A stretch of 64,000 nucleotides of DNA, from assembly GCA_019638675.1 (NCBI GenBank), contig JAHBTE010000001.1:2264605-2328604 (forward strand). The letters run 5' to 3'. Source of the DNA: Fimbriimonadaceae bacterium. Lineage in GTDB: Bacteria; Armatimonadota; Fimbriimonadia; Fimbriimonadales; Fimbriimonadaceae. Positions 8,186 to 17,655 of the stretch are shown in pieces; the stretch's first letter is position 1; the number at the start of each line of letters is the position of its first letter. Below the pieces are notes generated by a model, which made no database searches, was not told where the DNA came from, and saw only the letters and a program-made list of their open reading frames with translations. The position numbers and the translations under genes were made by a program.

Positions 8186-10876
8186 ATGAAATTTACACCG
8201 ATGCGACAACTTACCCTCGTCCTCGCTCTCGCGGCAGTCGTCTCCACTGCCATTCCTGCCTATGCTCAAGAAACCAAGCCAGTAACTGCGACGGCAAAAG
8301 ATAAGCAAGAAGAAAAAACCCAGGAGCAAAAAGACGCTGAAGCATATGCAGAGGCAATAAAGGATCTCAAGAAGTTCACGGGCGACTTTATTCTTTATCA
8401 GCGCAAGAATGAAATCTTGCTAGAACTCCCAGAATCACAATTAGGGAAACTCTTTTGCGTTCAAGCAACCGTTTCCATGGGCGTCGGTTCCGACGGTATT
8501 CAGGCTGGCGACCCGATCAACCAAGGGGCACTCGATGTTTATGCATTTGAGCGCGGAACCGACGACATCCGCCTCACCAAACCAAATTTGAACTTCCGAT
8601 GGCTCGGCGATGATCCTCTGGCGCTTGCCAGTCAACGGTCTTTCCCGCAAGCGATCCTGGACAACTACAAAATTGAAGCGAAAGATCCAGAGCATAAGTT
8701 GCTGCTTGTGAATATCACAGAGCTGTTCTATGGGGACATCCTAGGCGTTCCTCAAGCGATTAGCGGTGCGATTGGAGGCGGATACACTCCGGATCGAGCG
8801 AACTTTTCGGTTAACAGCATTTTCAGCTACCCGGAGAATTCCGTTGTTCGCTACAACCTCCATTACCGTAAGGCAGGTGGCGGCGATGATGATGGATTTG
8901 CGGCTTTGCTCGCAGCGTTGCTCGGAATCGGTAAGTCACCACTCGCCGATTCGCGAAGTCTGCCACTCACAATCAGCTTCAACATGTGGAATCGTCGGGA
9001 TACTGGTTATCAACCCCGTTACGCCGACCCACGGATTGGCTATTTCACTAATGATTATTTTGATGTCGCCAAACTCAAGCGAACTGATCGCACAGTGCGG
9101 CTGATTCAACGTTTTAACTTGCAAAAGAAAGACCCCAAGGCAGATATCAGTGAGCCGGTCAAGCCGATAGTCTGGTACCTGGACAACACAATCCCCGAAG
9201 AATACAAACAAGCAGTTAGGGATGGAATCCTGTTCTGGAATAAAGCTTACGAAGCGATTGGTTTCAAAAATGCGCTTGTCGTAAAAGATGCTCCTCAAGA
9301 CAAAAATTACGATCACGCCGACGGACGCTACAACGTCATCCGATGGACGATGACCGAGAATTCCCCTTATGCAGTAGCTTGGTTCCGCCCAGACCCAATT
9401 AGCGGCGAAATCATGAATGCCGCCGTCACGGTTGACGCCAACTACCCCGCAAGTGCGTTTACCGAATTCCAAGAACAGGTGATGGGTGCTACAAGCCGAA
9501 CTCCTTGGCTCGATGATGAAGGCAAGCAAACCATCCTTCAAGAGTTAGTTGATAAACCATTTGCCAAGCAAGGATTCAAAAGAATTGGATGCGATCACGC
9601 TCACGGGTTTGCCGACGAAGCTTCCTACGCTTACAACGTGATGATGGCAAAGGGATTGCCAGTTGATGTGAAGGAATACACACGCATAATGCTTGCCGAC
9701 CTCATCGCGCATGAAGTCGGACACTGTCTTGGACTGCGGCACAACTTCGCCGCTTCCACCTTGCACACCAACGCTGAATTGGCTGATTTCAACCGAGTTG
9801 AAAGCCAAGCGGTTGCCTCTAGTGTGATGGACTACACTCCGCTGAACCTCAACGCGGTTCTTGCCGGAAACAAAGGCTACTACAACCCCATCATTGGTGC
9901 TTACGATCTGTGGGCGATTGAATATGGCTATTCACAGTTCGGAATCAAAAATACCGACGAAGAACGATACGATCTTGACCAGATAGCCAAGAAAAGCGGC
10001 TTGCGAGGTCACTTGTTCCTCACCGACGAAGACGCAGACGGAGAAAACCCACTCAGCGTCCGTTGGGACTTGGGCTCAGATACAGTCGGTTACCTTAATG
10101 TCCGAAGCAAGACTGATGCCTTGCTCCGCAACTACGCGTTGACTCAGGCAACGAAAGACGGAGAATCTTATGCTCGCAGAAACTCGCTCCTCCTTCGTTC
10201 AATCCGTGGAAAGTTCAGCGCAAGTATCTTCGCCGCACGGATGATCGGTGGATTTGAATTCCGTCGCCAGCTCAAAGGCGACGTGAACGAACAACCTACT
10301 CTGCGTCCGGTTTCAGCGGCTGATCAACGAACGGCAATGAAATACATTGTCAACAATGTTCTCAGCGAAGTCGCGCTTGATCTGCCTCAAGACGTTCTGT
10401 TCGGCATGAGCCAAGACCCTAGCCAAGGAAACAACGACTACAACGCTCCTTTCCGTGATTACCTCGGCCGGCAACAACGGTTGATTTTGGCGAGTATCTC
10501 TAACCCGACCAAACTTGATGCAATCGCGGAAAATGCTTTCAAAACAAAGGATGTAAGCCAACGCTACACCTTGGAAGAACACCTGGGCGCGTTGTATGAA
10601 GCTGTTTTTGGCGACATTGGAAACGGTAAGGCAATCTCTCCACTCCGACGCGATCTTCAACGGTATTACTCCACGGTTCTCATAGGTCAATCCATGATGA
10701 ATAACGGCGGAGTGGTAACCGACGCTCAGATTTTGGGAACCTACCACGTCAAAAAACTTTCGGCAAAAATCAAAGCGGCTCTGAAATCAATCGAAAAAGC
10801 GGATATGCTGACAACGCTTCATTTGACGGAAATGAATGAGGAAATTGACCGATTCCTGAAACGGCAATCTAAGTAA
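8186..10876 (+). CDS. Secreted zinc-dependent metalloprotease (DUF5117/DUF5118/DUF4953 type)
   Basis: An 896-residue exported protein. Residues 6-30 form a signal peptide ending near AYA. The zinc site HEVGHCLGLRH (His509, Glu510, His513, His519) is the metzincin HExxHxxGxxH motif and is followed by a VMDYTP segment acting as the Met-turn. The domain order (DUF5118-like, DUF5117, then the protease) matches large zinc proteases widespread in Bacteroidota and related phyla, with peptidase activity inferred. I chose the ATG at 8186 because the longer frame would start inside the tatA terminator and bury the signal peptide. No operon partner: the next gene begins 22 bases later. Confidence 0.88.
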   Translation: MKFTPMRQLTLVLALAAVVSTAIPAYAQETKPVTATAKDKQEEKTQEQKDAEAYAEAIKDLKKFTGDFILYQRKNEILLELPESQLGKLFCVQATVSMGVGSDGIQAGDPINQGALDVYAFERGTDDIRLTKPNLNFRWLGDDPLALASQRSFPQAILDNYKIEAKDPEHKLLLVNITELFYGDILGVPQAISGAIGGGYTPDRANFSVNSIFSYPENSVVRYNLHYRKAGGGDDDGFAALLAALLGIGKSPLADSRSLPLTISFNMWNRRDTGYQPRYADPRIGYFTNDYFDVAKLKRTDRTVRLIQRFNLQKKDPKADISEPVKPIVWYLDNTIPEEYKQAVRDGILFWNKAYEAIGFKNALVVKDAPQDKNYDHADGRYNVIRWTMTENSPYAVAWFRPDPISGEIMNAAVTVDANYPASAFTEFQEQVMGATSRTPWLDDEGKQTILQELVDKPFAKQGFKRIGCDHAHGFADEASYAYNVMMAKGLPVDVKEYTRIMLADLIAHEVGHCLGLRHNFAASTLHTNAELADFNRVESQAVASSVMDYTPLNLNAVLAGNKGYYNPIIGAYDLWAIEYGYSQFGIKNTDEERYDLDQIAKKSGLRGHLFLTDEDADGENPLSVRWDLGSDTVGYLNVRSKTDALLRNYALTQATKDGESYARRNSLLLRSIRGKFSASIFAARMIGGFEFRRQLKGDVNEQPTLRPVSAADQRTAMKYIVNNVLSEVALDLPQDVLFGMSQDPSQGNNDYNAPFRDYLGRQQRLILASISNPTKLDAIAENAFKTKDVSQRYTLEEHLGALYEAVFGDIGNGKAISPLRRDLQRYYSTVLIGQSMMNNGGVVTDAQILGTYHVKKLSAKIKAALKSIEKADMLTTLHLTEMNEEIDRFLKRQSK

Positions 10877-10898
10877 TCGCTGAATAGATAGATAGCAC

Positions 10899-11885
10899 AT
10901 GAACGCTACGGCTAACGAAATCCTCGCTGGTGTCAATGATGCCATTCAACGCGGCTTCAATGAAGCTGGCGGGGATTCCACGGCAATCAACCCTGGTCAC
11001 CGAGTGAGTTTTCACTGGCCGCCTCATGCAGTTAGCCGCGATTACCACGTCACTCAAGATTGCTGGCAGGATGAATCGGAGCACGAAATACGCGGCGAGA
11101 TTTACACGATTCAGTGGGCATCCACGGAGCATGGAGTTTTTGGGCGAATCATTGACCTCTGGAACGAAGCCAAAGGTGAATCACGCGAAGAAGTGCTGTC
11201 GTTACTAGCAGAAGGTGCCGACCCTTGGTTCGACCGCATGGATGCGATCAGCAAATCCATTGGATTGCCTAGCCGGTTCCACGGTCAGCTTGTTGAGCTT
11301 TCCTCTCCAGATATTGCCAAGTTACTTTTTTGCTCAGATAGGGATGTAGCAAGTGCCGCCGTAGTCGAAATAGAAAAGCGCGCCAGCACGGCCGAATTCC
11401 TGCCAAGCTTTATCGCTATTCTCCGCGATGGACAGCATCCGAACCGAAGAACCGCTCAGTGGTGCGTGCTTGATATGCTGGAAGATTATTCGGCTTTTTG
11501 CAAAACCGATACAGAAATGCAGGAGGTTGTAGATGCTATCGAGTTCTTGATGGCAACAACCCACGACGATTACGCCCGGGCAATCTACAAAGCCGGAGTG
11601 GTTCTAGGTGGTCACTTCTGTAACGAGCCAGCCGCAAATGCCCTTATCAATTGCCTTACGGCTCCTAGCAAGATTGGACGGCGGAGCGCGATGCATGCAG
11701 TATTCCATCTAGTAGAGTGGTTGCCGGCTGAGCGTACTCGCGTTATTACTGCGCTTCAAGAGGCCGCAAAACAAGAGAGCGAACCCTTACTTAAAGAGTT
11801 CGCTCTGAGCCAAGCTCGGGATATTTCATCCGGAGCGACCGATCACATGGAAGAACCAGTTTTCGCCGAAGAACTTTCAGCCTGA
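10899..11885 (+). CDS. HEAT-like repeat protein of unknown function
   Basis: A 328-residue soluble protein. The C-terminal two thirds (about residues 125-310) consist of paired helices with HEAT-like spacing (DVASAAVVEIEKRAS, AANALINCLTAP). The N-terminal 110 residues contain aromatic-rich segments (VSFHWPPHAVSRDYHV) I do not recognise. There is no signal peptide. It starts 22 bases after the metalloprotease stop and its 3' end overlaps the convergent S9 peptidase by 9 bases. It may be a scaffold or binding protein. Confidence 0.75.
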   Translation: MNATANEILAGVNDAIQRGFNEAGGDSTAINPGHRVSFHWPPHAVSRDYHVTQDCWQDESEHEIRGEIYTIQWASTEHGVFGRIIDLWNEAKGESREEVLSLLAEGADPWFDRMDAISKSIGLPSRFHGQLVELSSPDIAKLLFCSDRDVASAAVVEIEKRASTAEFLPSFIAILRDGQHPNRRTAQWCVLDMLEDYSAFCKTDTEMQEVVDAIEFLMATTHDDYARAIYKAGVVLGGHFCNEPAANALINCLTAPSKIGRRSAMHAVFHLVEWLPAERTRVITALQEAAKQESEPLLKEFALSQARDISSGATDHMEEPVFAEELSA

Positions 11886-14390
11886 AAAATCAACCTTCGC
11901 GGCAAACGGTGGAACTTCTCCACCGTCTTTCTTTTCTTCCTTCTTATCAGATTCCGGATTCTTAACCCATTTATCTAGCCATGCCTCCCATCTCGCCCAC
12001 ATATCCAGTCGAGTTTCTTTGCCAATTTGGCCGTGATCTTCAAACGGATACATGTAGAGAGCCGCAGGTTTACCAAGTGCTTCCAAAACTTGGAATAATC
12101 GTTCGGAGTTAATCGGGTCAGTACCCAGGTTTTGGTCTTCCATGCCGTGGTACATGAGATACGCACCGGTCATTTTTTCGGCGTTCCACAAAGCAGATAC
12201 ATCTTGGTAGACCTCACGCGCTCCCCAGAGCAACCGAGGTTCCGATTGGAACCCAAACGGGGTAAGCGACCGGTTATAGTTCCCGTCTCCACCAATTCCC
12301 GCCTTAAAGAACGGAGTGTGGATTAGCGCATTTGCAGCACTGAACGCTCCATAACTGTGCCCGCCGATGCCAAGGCGATTACGGTCTACCCAGCCCTGAT
12401 CAGCAAGAGCGTCAATAGTTGCGCTGAGATTCATCCGCAGCTGATGAACATAGAGGTTGTTTGCATCACTAACGGTGGCGCCAACGATCGGGCAATCGGG
12501 ATCAACTACCACATATCCAGCGCGAACTAAGATATCCGCCGATGAAGATCGCACGACCGGGAAACGGTTCTTGTTGTAAGTTCGCTGACCTTCGTCGTAA
12601 TTCTTTTGATCGGTGAACTCATCTGGGTAGAACCAGAAAAACGCAGGAAGCTTACTGAAGCTGGTTGTGTACTTAGGCAAGGTTGCCGTCACCCAGAATT
12701 CAAATCCATCTGCCCGTTTCACACGAATTCGTTTTCGTTCGGCTTGCGTAATGTCAGAGGCGTAATCTTTGTTTTGAGTGATTTGAGTTTCTTTGTCACC
12801 CATTTTGTTGAAGAGTTGAGGAATCTCGGTTGAACTTTGCCGGGTGATGAGCAGATTCTTTCCATCCGTGTCCAAAATCTCGGCGTCTTCAAACTTCTCA
12901 GCCGAACTCATGAAAATCCTGTTCGGTTTCATTTCTCCGTCGAGTTTTAGTTCATCAATAAATGGACGAGGGGCATTTTCTTCCGGTTTCTTATCGTATT
13001 GCGTGCCACTGAGGAAGACTGAACTCCCATCGCCTGACATTTTGACTACTCGCCCAAATCCTGGTTTAGTGTCAAAAACCAGAGTTCCTGGTCGCTTGTA
13101 AAAATCTGTATCGGAACTCGTTTCCCAGACTTTCTTTGGTTCCGCGTTTGAGCCCATCTTGAGAACGCTCAAGATCGTCTTCTTATCTTCCGTTGTGTTA
13201 ATGAATAAGGTTTGACCATCTTGCCCGTACCCGGCAAGGGAGAATGCTTCGGCCTGGTACACCACGGATGCATCGTCCTCCCCAAAGGGAGCTTTCCAAA
13301 GCATCAGCTGCTTTTTCGGTTTATCCTTTGAATCTTTGGGGAGCTTTTCATCTTGCATGAAGCTCAAACCCGCTCCATCTGGGCGCCAGCTGAGGCCTTG
13401 TCGTTGGGGCGGGCGAGCCTCGGCTTTGATCTGCACTTTGCGCTGACCGGAATAACTGAGAACAGCAACTTCTTTTCCTTCCGCGTTCCACAGGGTTTGC
13501 TTTCGCGCACCGCTTCCCGCCGGATTAAGGTACGTAAACTCACCCTCGAATTCCTGGACGATGTAGCCCGTACCGCTTGGATCAGGATCAAAGCTGGAGA
13601 GCATTTTGGGTTCTCCAACGCGTTTGACTTGCCCGTTCTTAGTATCTACAACACCAATTTGCACTGTCAGCAGATAACGAAGCAAATCCATATCCTCAGG
13701 GGTTTGGAGCAACCCTGCATAGGTACGCAATGAATCTGGTTTATCATCGCTTGTTCGCACTTTTGGCCCCATTGGGAGCGCATTCGTCTTCGGAGCACTC
13801 ACTCCTTGTGGAGTGACCGGAACCGCAACCCGAGCGGAATCTCCAAACCATTGCACGGAAGTGATTTCCGTCATCTTGAGTTCTTTGGTGAGCTTTCGCA
13901 GATTCTCGCTTGCCACATCGTAAACGAATAATGCCGTTTCGGTATCGGTCATGCCGACAAAAGCGATCTTTGTGCCATCTGGACTCCAGCTTGCTCCCCA
14001 AACTCGAGTGTTGGCGGGCAATGAAATTGACTTGCGCGATCCATCGCTAAGCTTCATAATGTCTAGCCCAACCGTTCCACGCATTGTCATATTTCGATCG
14101 CGCATGGCAACAGAATCAACTTGGATTCCCCCAAGGTTGTAGTGCGGAGCACCGAGCCAAGCGAGGGGAGTTAGCCCGCCGCTCACGTTCACAATCATCC
14201 ACTCATTGCTGGCATTCTTCGATCCACCCGTCACGTTTAGATGCCAGGGAGCAAGAGCGGCTTCTTCAATAAGCGATGAAGGCCGGATGTACCCTTCGGC
14301 TTTGAGGACATCATCATTGGAAAGTCCAGCCGCGAAGCCAGCACTCATTAAGGCGGTAATCGCAACTAATGCGGTTGCACGAACACTCAT
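11877..14390 (-). CDS. Secreted S9 family (prolyl oligopeptidase-like, S9D-type) peptidase
   Basis: An 837-residue exported serine peptidase with a signal peptide (residues 1-22), a seven-bladed beta-propeller region (about 90-560) and a C-terminal alpha/beta hydrolase domain. The catalytic triad is visible: Ser679 in GGHSYGAF, Asp752 in YHGMEDQNLG and His786 in PFEDHGQ. The arrangement resembles the plant chloroplast glutamyl endopeptidase group (S9D). The C-terminus is lysine/glutamate-rich. It lies downstream of carA on the same strand (39-base gap). The cleavage preference for Glu is inferred from the family only. Confidence 0.88.
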   Translation of the reverse strand: MSVRATALVAITALMSAGFAAGLSNDDVLKAEGYIRPSSLIEEAALAPWHLNVTGGSKNASNEWMIVNVSGGLTPLAWLGAPHYNLGGIQVDSVAMRDRNMTMRGTVGLDIMKLSDGSRKSISLPANTRVWGASWSPDGTKIAFVGMTDTETALFVYDVASENLRKLTKELKMTEITSVQWFGDSARVAVPVTPQGVSAPKTNALPMGPKVRTSDDKPDSLRTYAGLLQTPEDMDLLRYLLTVQIGVVDTKNGQVKRVGEPKMLSSFDPDPSGTGYIVQEFEGEFTYLNPAGSGARKQTLWNAEGKEVAVLSYSGQRKVQIKAEARPPQRQGLSWRPDGAGLSFMQDEKLPKDSKDKPKKQLMLWKAPFGEDDASVVYQAEAFSLAGYGQDGQTLFINTTEDKKTILSVLKMGSNAEPKKVWETSSDTDFYKRPGTLVFDTKPGFGRVVKMSGDGSSVFLSGTQYDKKPEENAPRPFIDELKLDGEMKPNRIFMSSAEKFEDAEILDTDGKNLLITRQSSTEIPQLFNKMGDKETQITQNKDYASDITQAERKRIRVKRADGFEFWVTATLPKYTTSFSKLPAFFWFYPDEFTDQKNYDEGQRTYNKNRFPVVRSSSADILVRAGYVVVDPDCPIVGATVSDANNLYVHQLRMNLSATIDALADQGWVDRNRLGIGGHSYGAFSAANALIHTPFFKAGIGGDGNYNRSLTPFGFQSEPRLLWGAREVYQDVSALWNAEKMTGAYLMYHGMEDQNLGTDPINSERLFQVLEALGKPAALYMYPFEDHGQIGKETRLDMWARWEAWLDKWVKNPESDKKEEKKDGGEVPPFAAKVDFSG

Positions 14391-14429
14391 GCATTTGAAC
14401 TTACCCTCAGTTCATTGCTATTTCAAACT

Positions 14430-15533
14430 TTATTTTGCGCTGAGCATTTGGTCAACAAATCGAACAAAGTATTTGCGGGAATCCCAAGGCCCGGGTGCAG
14501 CTTCTGGGTGGTACTGGATACTGCTGGCATCCGCACCTTTGATGCGAATACCTTCGACAGTTCCGTCGTTGACATTGAGTTGAGTCACCACTGCTTTCGA
14601 TTCATCCAGCGATTCTGGATCAACCGCATAGCCATGGTTTTGACTTGTCATTGTGACCGTGCCATCTTCCAAATCTTTAACCGGGTGATTTGAACCACGA
14701 TGCCCAAACTTGAGTTTATAGGTGGAACCCCCGACCGCTTGGCAAAGAATCTGGTTACCCAAGCAAATTCCAAAAATCGGACGCTGACCAAGTAACTTTT
14801 GGGCTGTGTTCACCACGCCACCCAACTTAGCCGGATCGCCCGGTCCAGGGCTGAGAAGAATCCCGTTAGGGTTGATGCTCAGAATTTCTTCCGCACTTGC
14901 AGTGCATGGAAAAACCTTGCTTTGGATACCGAGCGCGGCAAACCTACGGAGGATATTGAACTTTAAGCCGCAATCCAATACGGCGAGCGTGCCTTTGTAG
15001 CCGTCGGCTGTCTCGTTGAAATCTTCACGTCCCGAAAAACCCCAGCCATACGCTTCGCGGGTCGAAACTTCCCCAACAAACTCGCGATCATCGTAGCTCG
15101 GCGCATCTGCAAGCTTTTGGGATTGTCCCGAGGGATTATCGCTTACTATGCCCATTGTGACCCCCGCTGAACGAATTCGTTTTGTTAATGCACGGGTGTC
15201 AATGCCTTCGATTGCAGGGATTCCAAGTTCTTCAAGAAGTTGGTGGATTGTTTTGCGGCTCCGCCAATTGCTTGGATCTTTGCAAGCTTCCCGAACGACG
15301 ATTCCCGCAACTTGAATCCGCTCTGACTCAAAATCGTCTTCATTGATTCCATAGTTACCAATGAGGGGGTAAGTGAAAACAACTATTTGACCTGCATAAC
15401 TCGGGTCTGTGAGAATTTCTTGGTAACCGGTCATCCCGGTATTAAAAACTACTTCGCCAATTGCATCGCCTTGAGAACCCAAACGGCGTCCTAAAAGTTC
15501 TGTGCCGTCACTCAATACTAGTCGCGATTCCAT
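14430..15533 (-). CDS. carA: Carbamoyl-phosphate synthase small (glutaminase) subunit
   Basis: A 367-residue protein with an N-terminal CPSase small-subunit domain (LVLSDGTELLGRRLG onward) and a C-terminal class I glutamine amidotransferase domain. The nucleophile Cys257 sits in GICLGNQ, and the His-Glu pair in YHPEAAPGPWD. It hydrolyses glutamine to feed ammonia to CarB for pyrimidine and arginine synthesis. carB is not in the window. mqnC precedes it on the same strand (50-base gap). A candidate TTATCT element lies 8 bases before the ATG, but an AGGAA ribosome-binding site is equally plausible. Confidence 0.95.
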   Translation of the reverse strand: MESRLVLSDGTELLGRRLGSQGDAIGEVVFNTGMTGYQEILTDPSYAGQIVVFTYPLIGNYGINEDDFESERIQVAGIVVREACKDPSNWRSRKTIHQLLEELGIPAIEGIDTRALTKRIRSAGVTMGIVSDNPSGQSQKLADAPSYDDREFVGEVSTREAYGWGFSGREDFNETADGYKGTLAVLDCGLKFNILRRFAALGIQSKVFPCTASAEEILSINPNGILLSPGPGDPAKLGGVVNTAQKLLGQRPIFGICLGNQILCQAVGGSTYKLKFGHRGSNHPVKDLEDGTVTMTSQNHGYAVDPESLDESKAVVTQLNVNDGTVEGIRIKGADASSIQYHPEAAPGPWDSRKYFVRFVDQMLSAK

Positions 15534-15583
15534 GCGTTCCTAGATAATCACTTTACCCACGCACTCGCAAGTGGAACTGGGAT

Positions 15584-16732
15584 TTAGGCAGGCAAAATTT
15601 CGTAACGGGTATTCCGCCGCTTTGGCGTGTATCCCGCGTCTACGATTAGCCGCTCAAATTCTTCCGAACTAAGAATGAATTTGTTCCCCGCCGCGCTCAC
15701 AACATTTTCTTCGATCATTGTTGACCCGAAATCGTTCGCGCCATATCCAAGAGCCAACTGAGCAACTTTTGGGCCCTGGGTGAGAATTGAAAGCTGGAGG
15801 TTCGCAAAATTATCAAGGAAGATTCGACTCACTGCAACCGTGCGAAGATAATCGAAACTGCTGGCCTTGCGGTCAATCGGGAGGTTTGTGTCTTCTGGCT
15901 GGAAGTTCCAAGTCACAAATGCTCGGAACGGCTCACATTCATCTTGTAGGTCTCGGATTCGACCAAGATGCTCGACCCGGTCTTCCAGAGTTTCTACGTG
16001 ACCAAACATCATACTAGCCGTGCTCTTGATGCCAAGCCGACTTGCGGTGCGCATGCACTCCAACCATTCGTCTGTCGTATCTTTGTAGGGTGCGATGATT
16101 TTGCGAACCCGGTCTACGAGAATTTCGCCACCCGCACCAGGAATGGAATGCAATCCTGCCGCTTTAAGCCGCGTGAGGCACTCTTCCAGGGTGAGTTTGC
16201 TGATGTGCGCAATGTAGATGATTTCCGCGGGGCTGAGAGCATGGAGAATGACTTGCGGGAATTTGTCCAAAATCATTCTAAAAGTTTCTTCGTAGTAGTC
16301 AATCTTGAGTTTGGGGTTCAGTCCACCTTGGAAAAGAATCTCTACTCCGCCTTTTTCTACTGTATCTTGAACCTTGCTAAGAATCTCTTCGTTCGTGAGC
16401 GTGTAGCCTTCTGCGTGGTTAGGCACTCGGTAGAACGCACAGAACTTACACCGCACCCAGCAAACGTTGGTGTAGTTGAGAATACGGCCGATAATGTAGC
16501 TCACGACTTTCGGGTCGGTTGATTGCTCGCGGCGGTAGTTCGCTAAAGTCGCGAGGTCAATAAGATTCTCGTGATGGAATAAAAACAGTGCGTCTTCTGG
16601 CGTGATCCTTTCGTTTGCGTAAACCTTTGCCGCAATCGTATCAATCGTAATGTCCGGAGAAACCGTCGCTGCCATCTGCTCCATTCTACTCCGAGCAGTT
16701 TTCTGAGTTTTCAATTTAGGCTGAAAGTTCAT
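15584..16732 (-). CDS. mqnC: Cyclic dehypoxanthinyl futalosine synthase
   Basis: A radical SAM enzyme of 382 residues with the cluster motif CWVRCKFC (CxxxCxxC), followed by the MqnC/CofH-type pattern EILFQGGLNPKLK and HSIPGAGGEI. It converts dehypoxanthine futalosine to its cyclic form in the futalosine route to menaquinone. Related CofH would need F420 genes nearby, and none is seen. The ATG at 16732 has a CATTAT hexamer 9 bases upstream; ATGs at residues 17 and 20 are alternatives, since the first 20 residues are poorly conserved-looking and basic. Divergent from the glycosyltransferase. Confidence 0.93.
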   Translation of the reverse strand: MNFQPKLKTQKTARSRMEQMAATVSPDITIDTIAAKVYANERITPEDALFLFHHENLIDLATLANYRREQSTDPKVVSYIIGRILNYTNVCWVRCKFCAFYRVPNHAEGYTLTNEEILSKVQDTVEKGGVEILFQGGLNPKLKIDYYEETFRMILDKFPQVILHALSPAEIIYIAHISKLTLEECLTRLKAAGLHSIPGAGGEILVDRVRKIIAPYKDTTDEWLECMRTASRLGIKSTASMMFGHVETLEDRVEHLGRIRDLQDECEPFRAFVTWNFQPEDTNLPIDRKASSFDYLRTVAVSRIFLDNFANLQLSILTQGPKVAQLALGYGANDFGSTMIEENVVSAAGNKFILSSEEFERLIVDAGYTPKRRNTRYEILPA

Positions 16733-16755
16733 TTTCCGCCTATAATGGGGGCGTG
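16730..16755. promoter_or_regulatory. Overlapping divergent -10 elements (mqnC / glycosyltransferase)
   Basis: TATAAT (16741-16746, plus strand) is 6 bases before the GTG at 16753. CATTAT (complement of 16742-16747) is 9 bases before the mqnC ATG at 16732. Both starts would be leaderless and share one nearly symmetric -10 segment, so only one direction can be melted at a time. Confidence 0.5.
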
Positions 16756-17655
16756 CTTCGGGTTTCGGTCATCGTTGTCAGCTATAACACCCGAGAGCTA
16801 CTGCGCGCCGCGCTCACTGCTCTGAAAAGCGAAGCTGTACATGAAATCATTGTCGTTGATAATGCCAGCCAAGATGGTTCAACGGAAATGGTGGAAGGAG
16901 AATTTCCGGAAGTCCAACTCGTCAAAAATTCACGCAATAAGGGTTTTGGGGCGGCAAACAACCAAGGAATCTCCGCCATGACTGGCGATGTCGCTCTACT
17001 TTTGAATTCGGATGCCCGACCAAAACCCGGCGCGATCGCAAAGCTTGCATCAGTTTTTCAAGATGAGTCTGTTGTTGCGGCGGGCGGAAAGCTATTGCAT
17101 CCCGATGGAACTTTGCAACAATCAGCTTGTTCTCGGTTGACTCTATGGGCAGTGTTTTGCGAACAGTTCTGGTTAGAAAAGCTCCTACCGAATTCCAAGA
17201 TGTTTAGCCCGTATTGGCAATCGACGAGATTAATCGCAAAAGGAAGCGGCCCGCACGAAGTCAGCCAAGTCATGGGAGCATGCCTGATGTTTCGCCCAAT
17301 CACTACCTTTGACGAGCGCTTTTTCCTCTACTGTGAGGACACAGAACTCTGCGCAAGATTAGCCACTCGCGGAAAGATTCTCTACGTTCCCGAGGCTGAC
17401 TTTATTCATGAACTCGGGGCAAGTACAAGCGAGAACCGTTGGTGGTCCATCGCCATGTACAACCGCGGGAAGGAACTATTTTTCCGATTCCGAAAAGGCA
17501 GCATCGCGCAGTTCGCCTGTTGGAGCATGAACCGCAAAGGCGCATTCTTCCGAATGCTTATCTATGGATTGATGTTCAAAAAAATGCAGGTCAAGCTTTG
17601 GTGGAAGGTGTTGACCGCGCCGATCAAAGGGCCACAGCTACCGTACGACGCTTAA
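16753..17655 (+). CDS. Family 2 glycosyltransferase, rhamnosyltransferase-like
   Basis: A 300-residue GT-A fold glycosyltransferase starting at GTG. Visible motifs are VIVVSYNTRELL, the nucleotide-binding VVDNASQDGST, the DxD-like region LLNSDARPKPG, and FFLYCEDTELCARL, all typical of the WbbL/rhamnosyltransferase subgroup that builds cell-surface polysaccharide. The C-terminus carries a basic amphipathic segment that may contact the membrane. It converges on the wzt/wzm exporter genes and probably works with them in surface glycan synthesis. The sugar donor cannot be told from sequence. Confidence 0.9.
   Translation: MLRVSVIVVSYNTRELLRAALTALKSEAVHEIIVVDNASQDGSTEMVEGEFPEVQLVKNSRNKGFGAANNQGISAMTGDVALLLNSDARPKPGAIAKLASVFQDESVVAAGGKLLHPDGTLQQSACSRLTLWAVFCEQFWLEKLLPNSKMFSPYWQSTRLIAKGSGPHEVSQVMGACLMFRPITTFDERFFLYCEDTELCARLATRGKILYVPEADFIHELGASTSENRWWSIAMYNRGKELFFRFRKGSIAQFACWSMNRKGAFFRMLIYGLMFKKMQVKLWWKVLTAPIKGPQLPYDA

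Noticed and set aside
15534-15547. TTATCT before carA as another leaderless promoter
   Set aside because: The hexamer lacks the A at position 2, and an AGGAA ribosome-binding sequence overlaps it, so the case is ambiguous and not counted.
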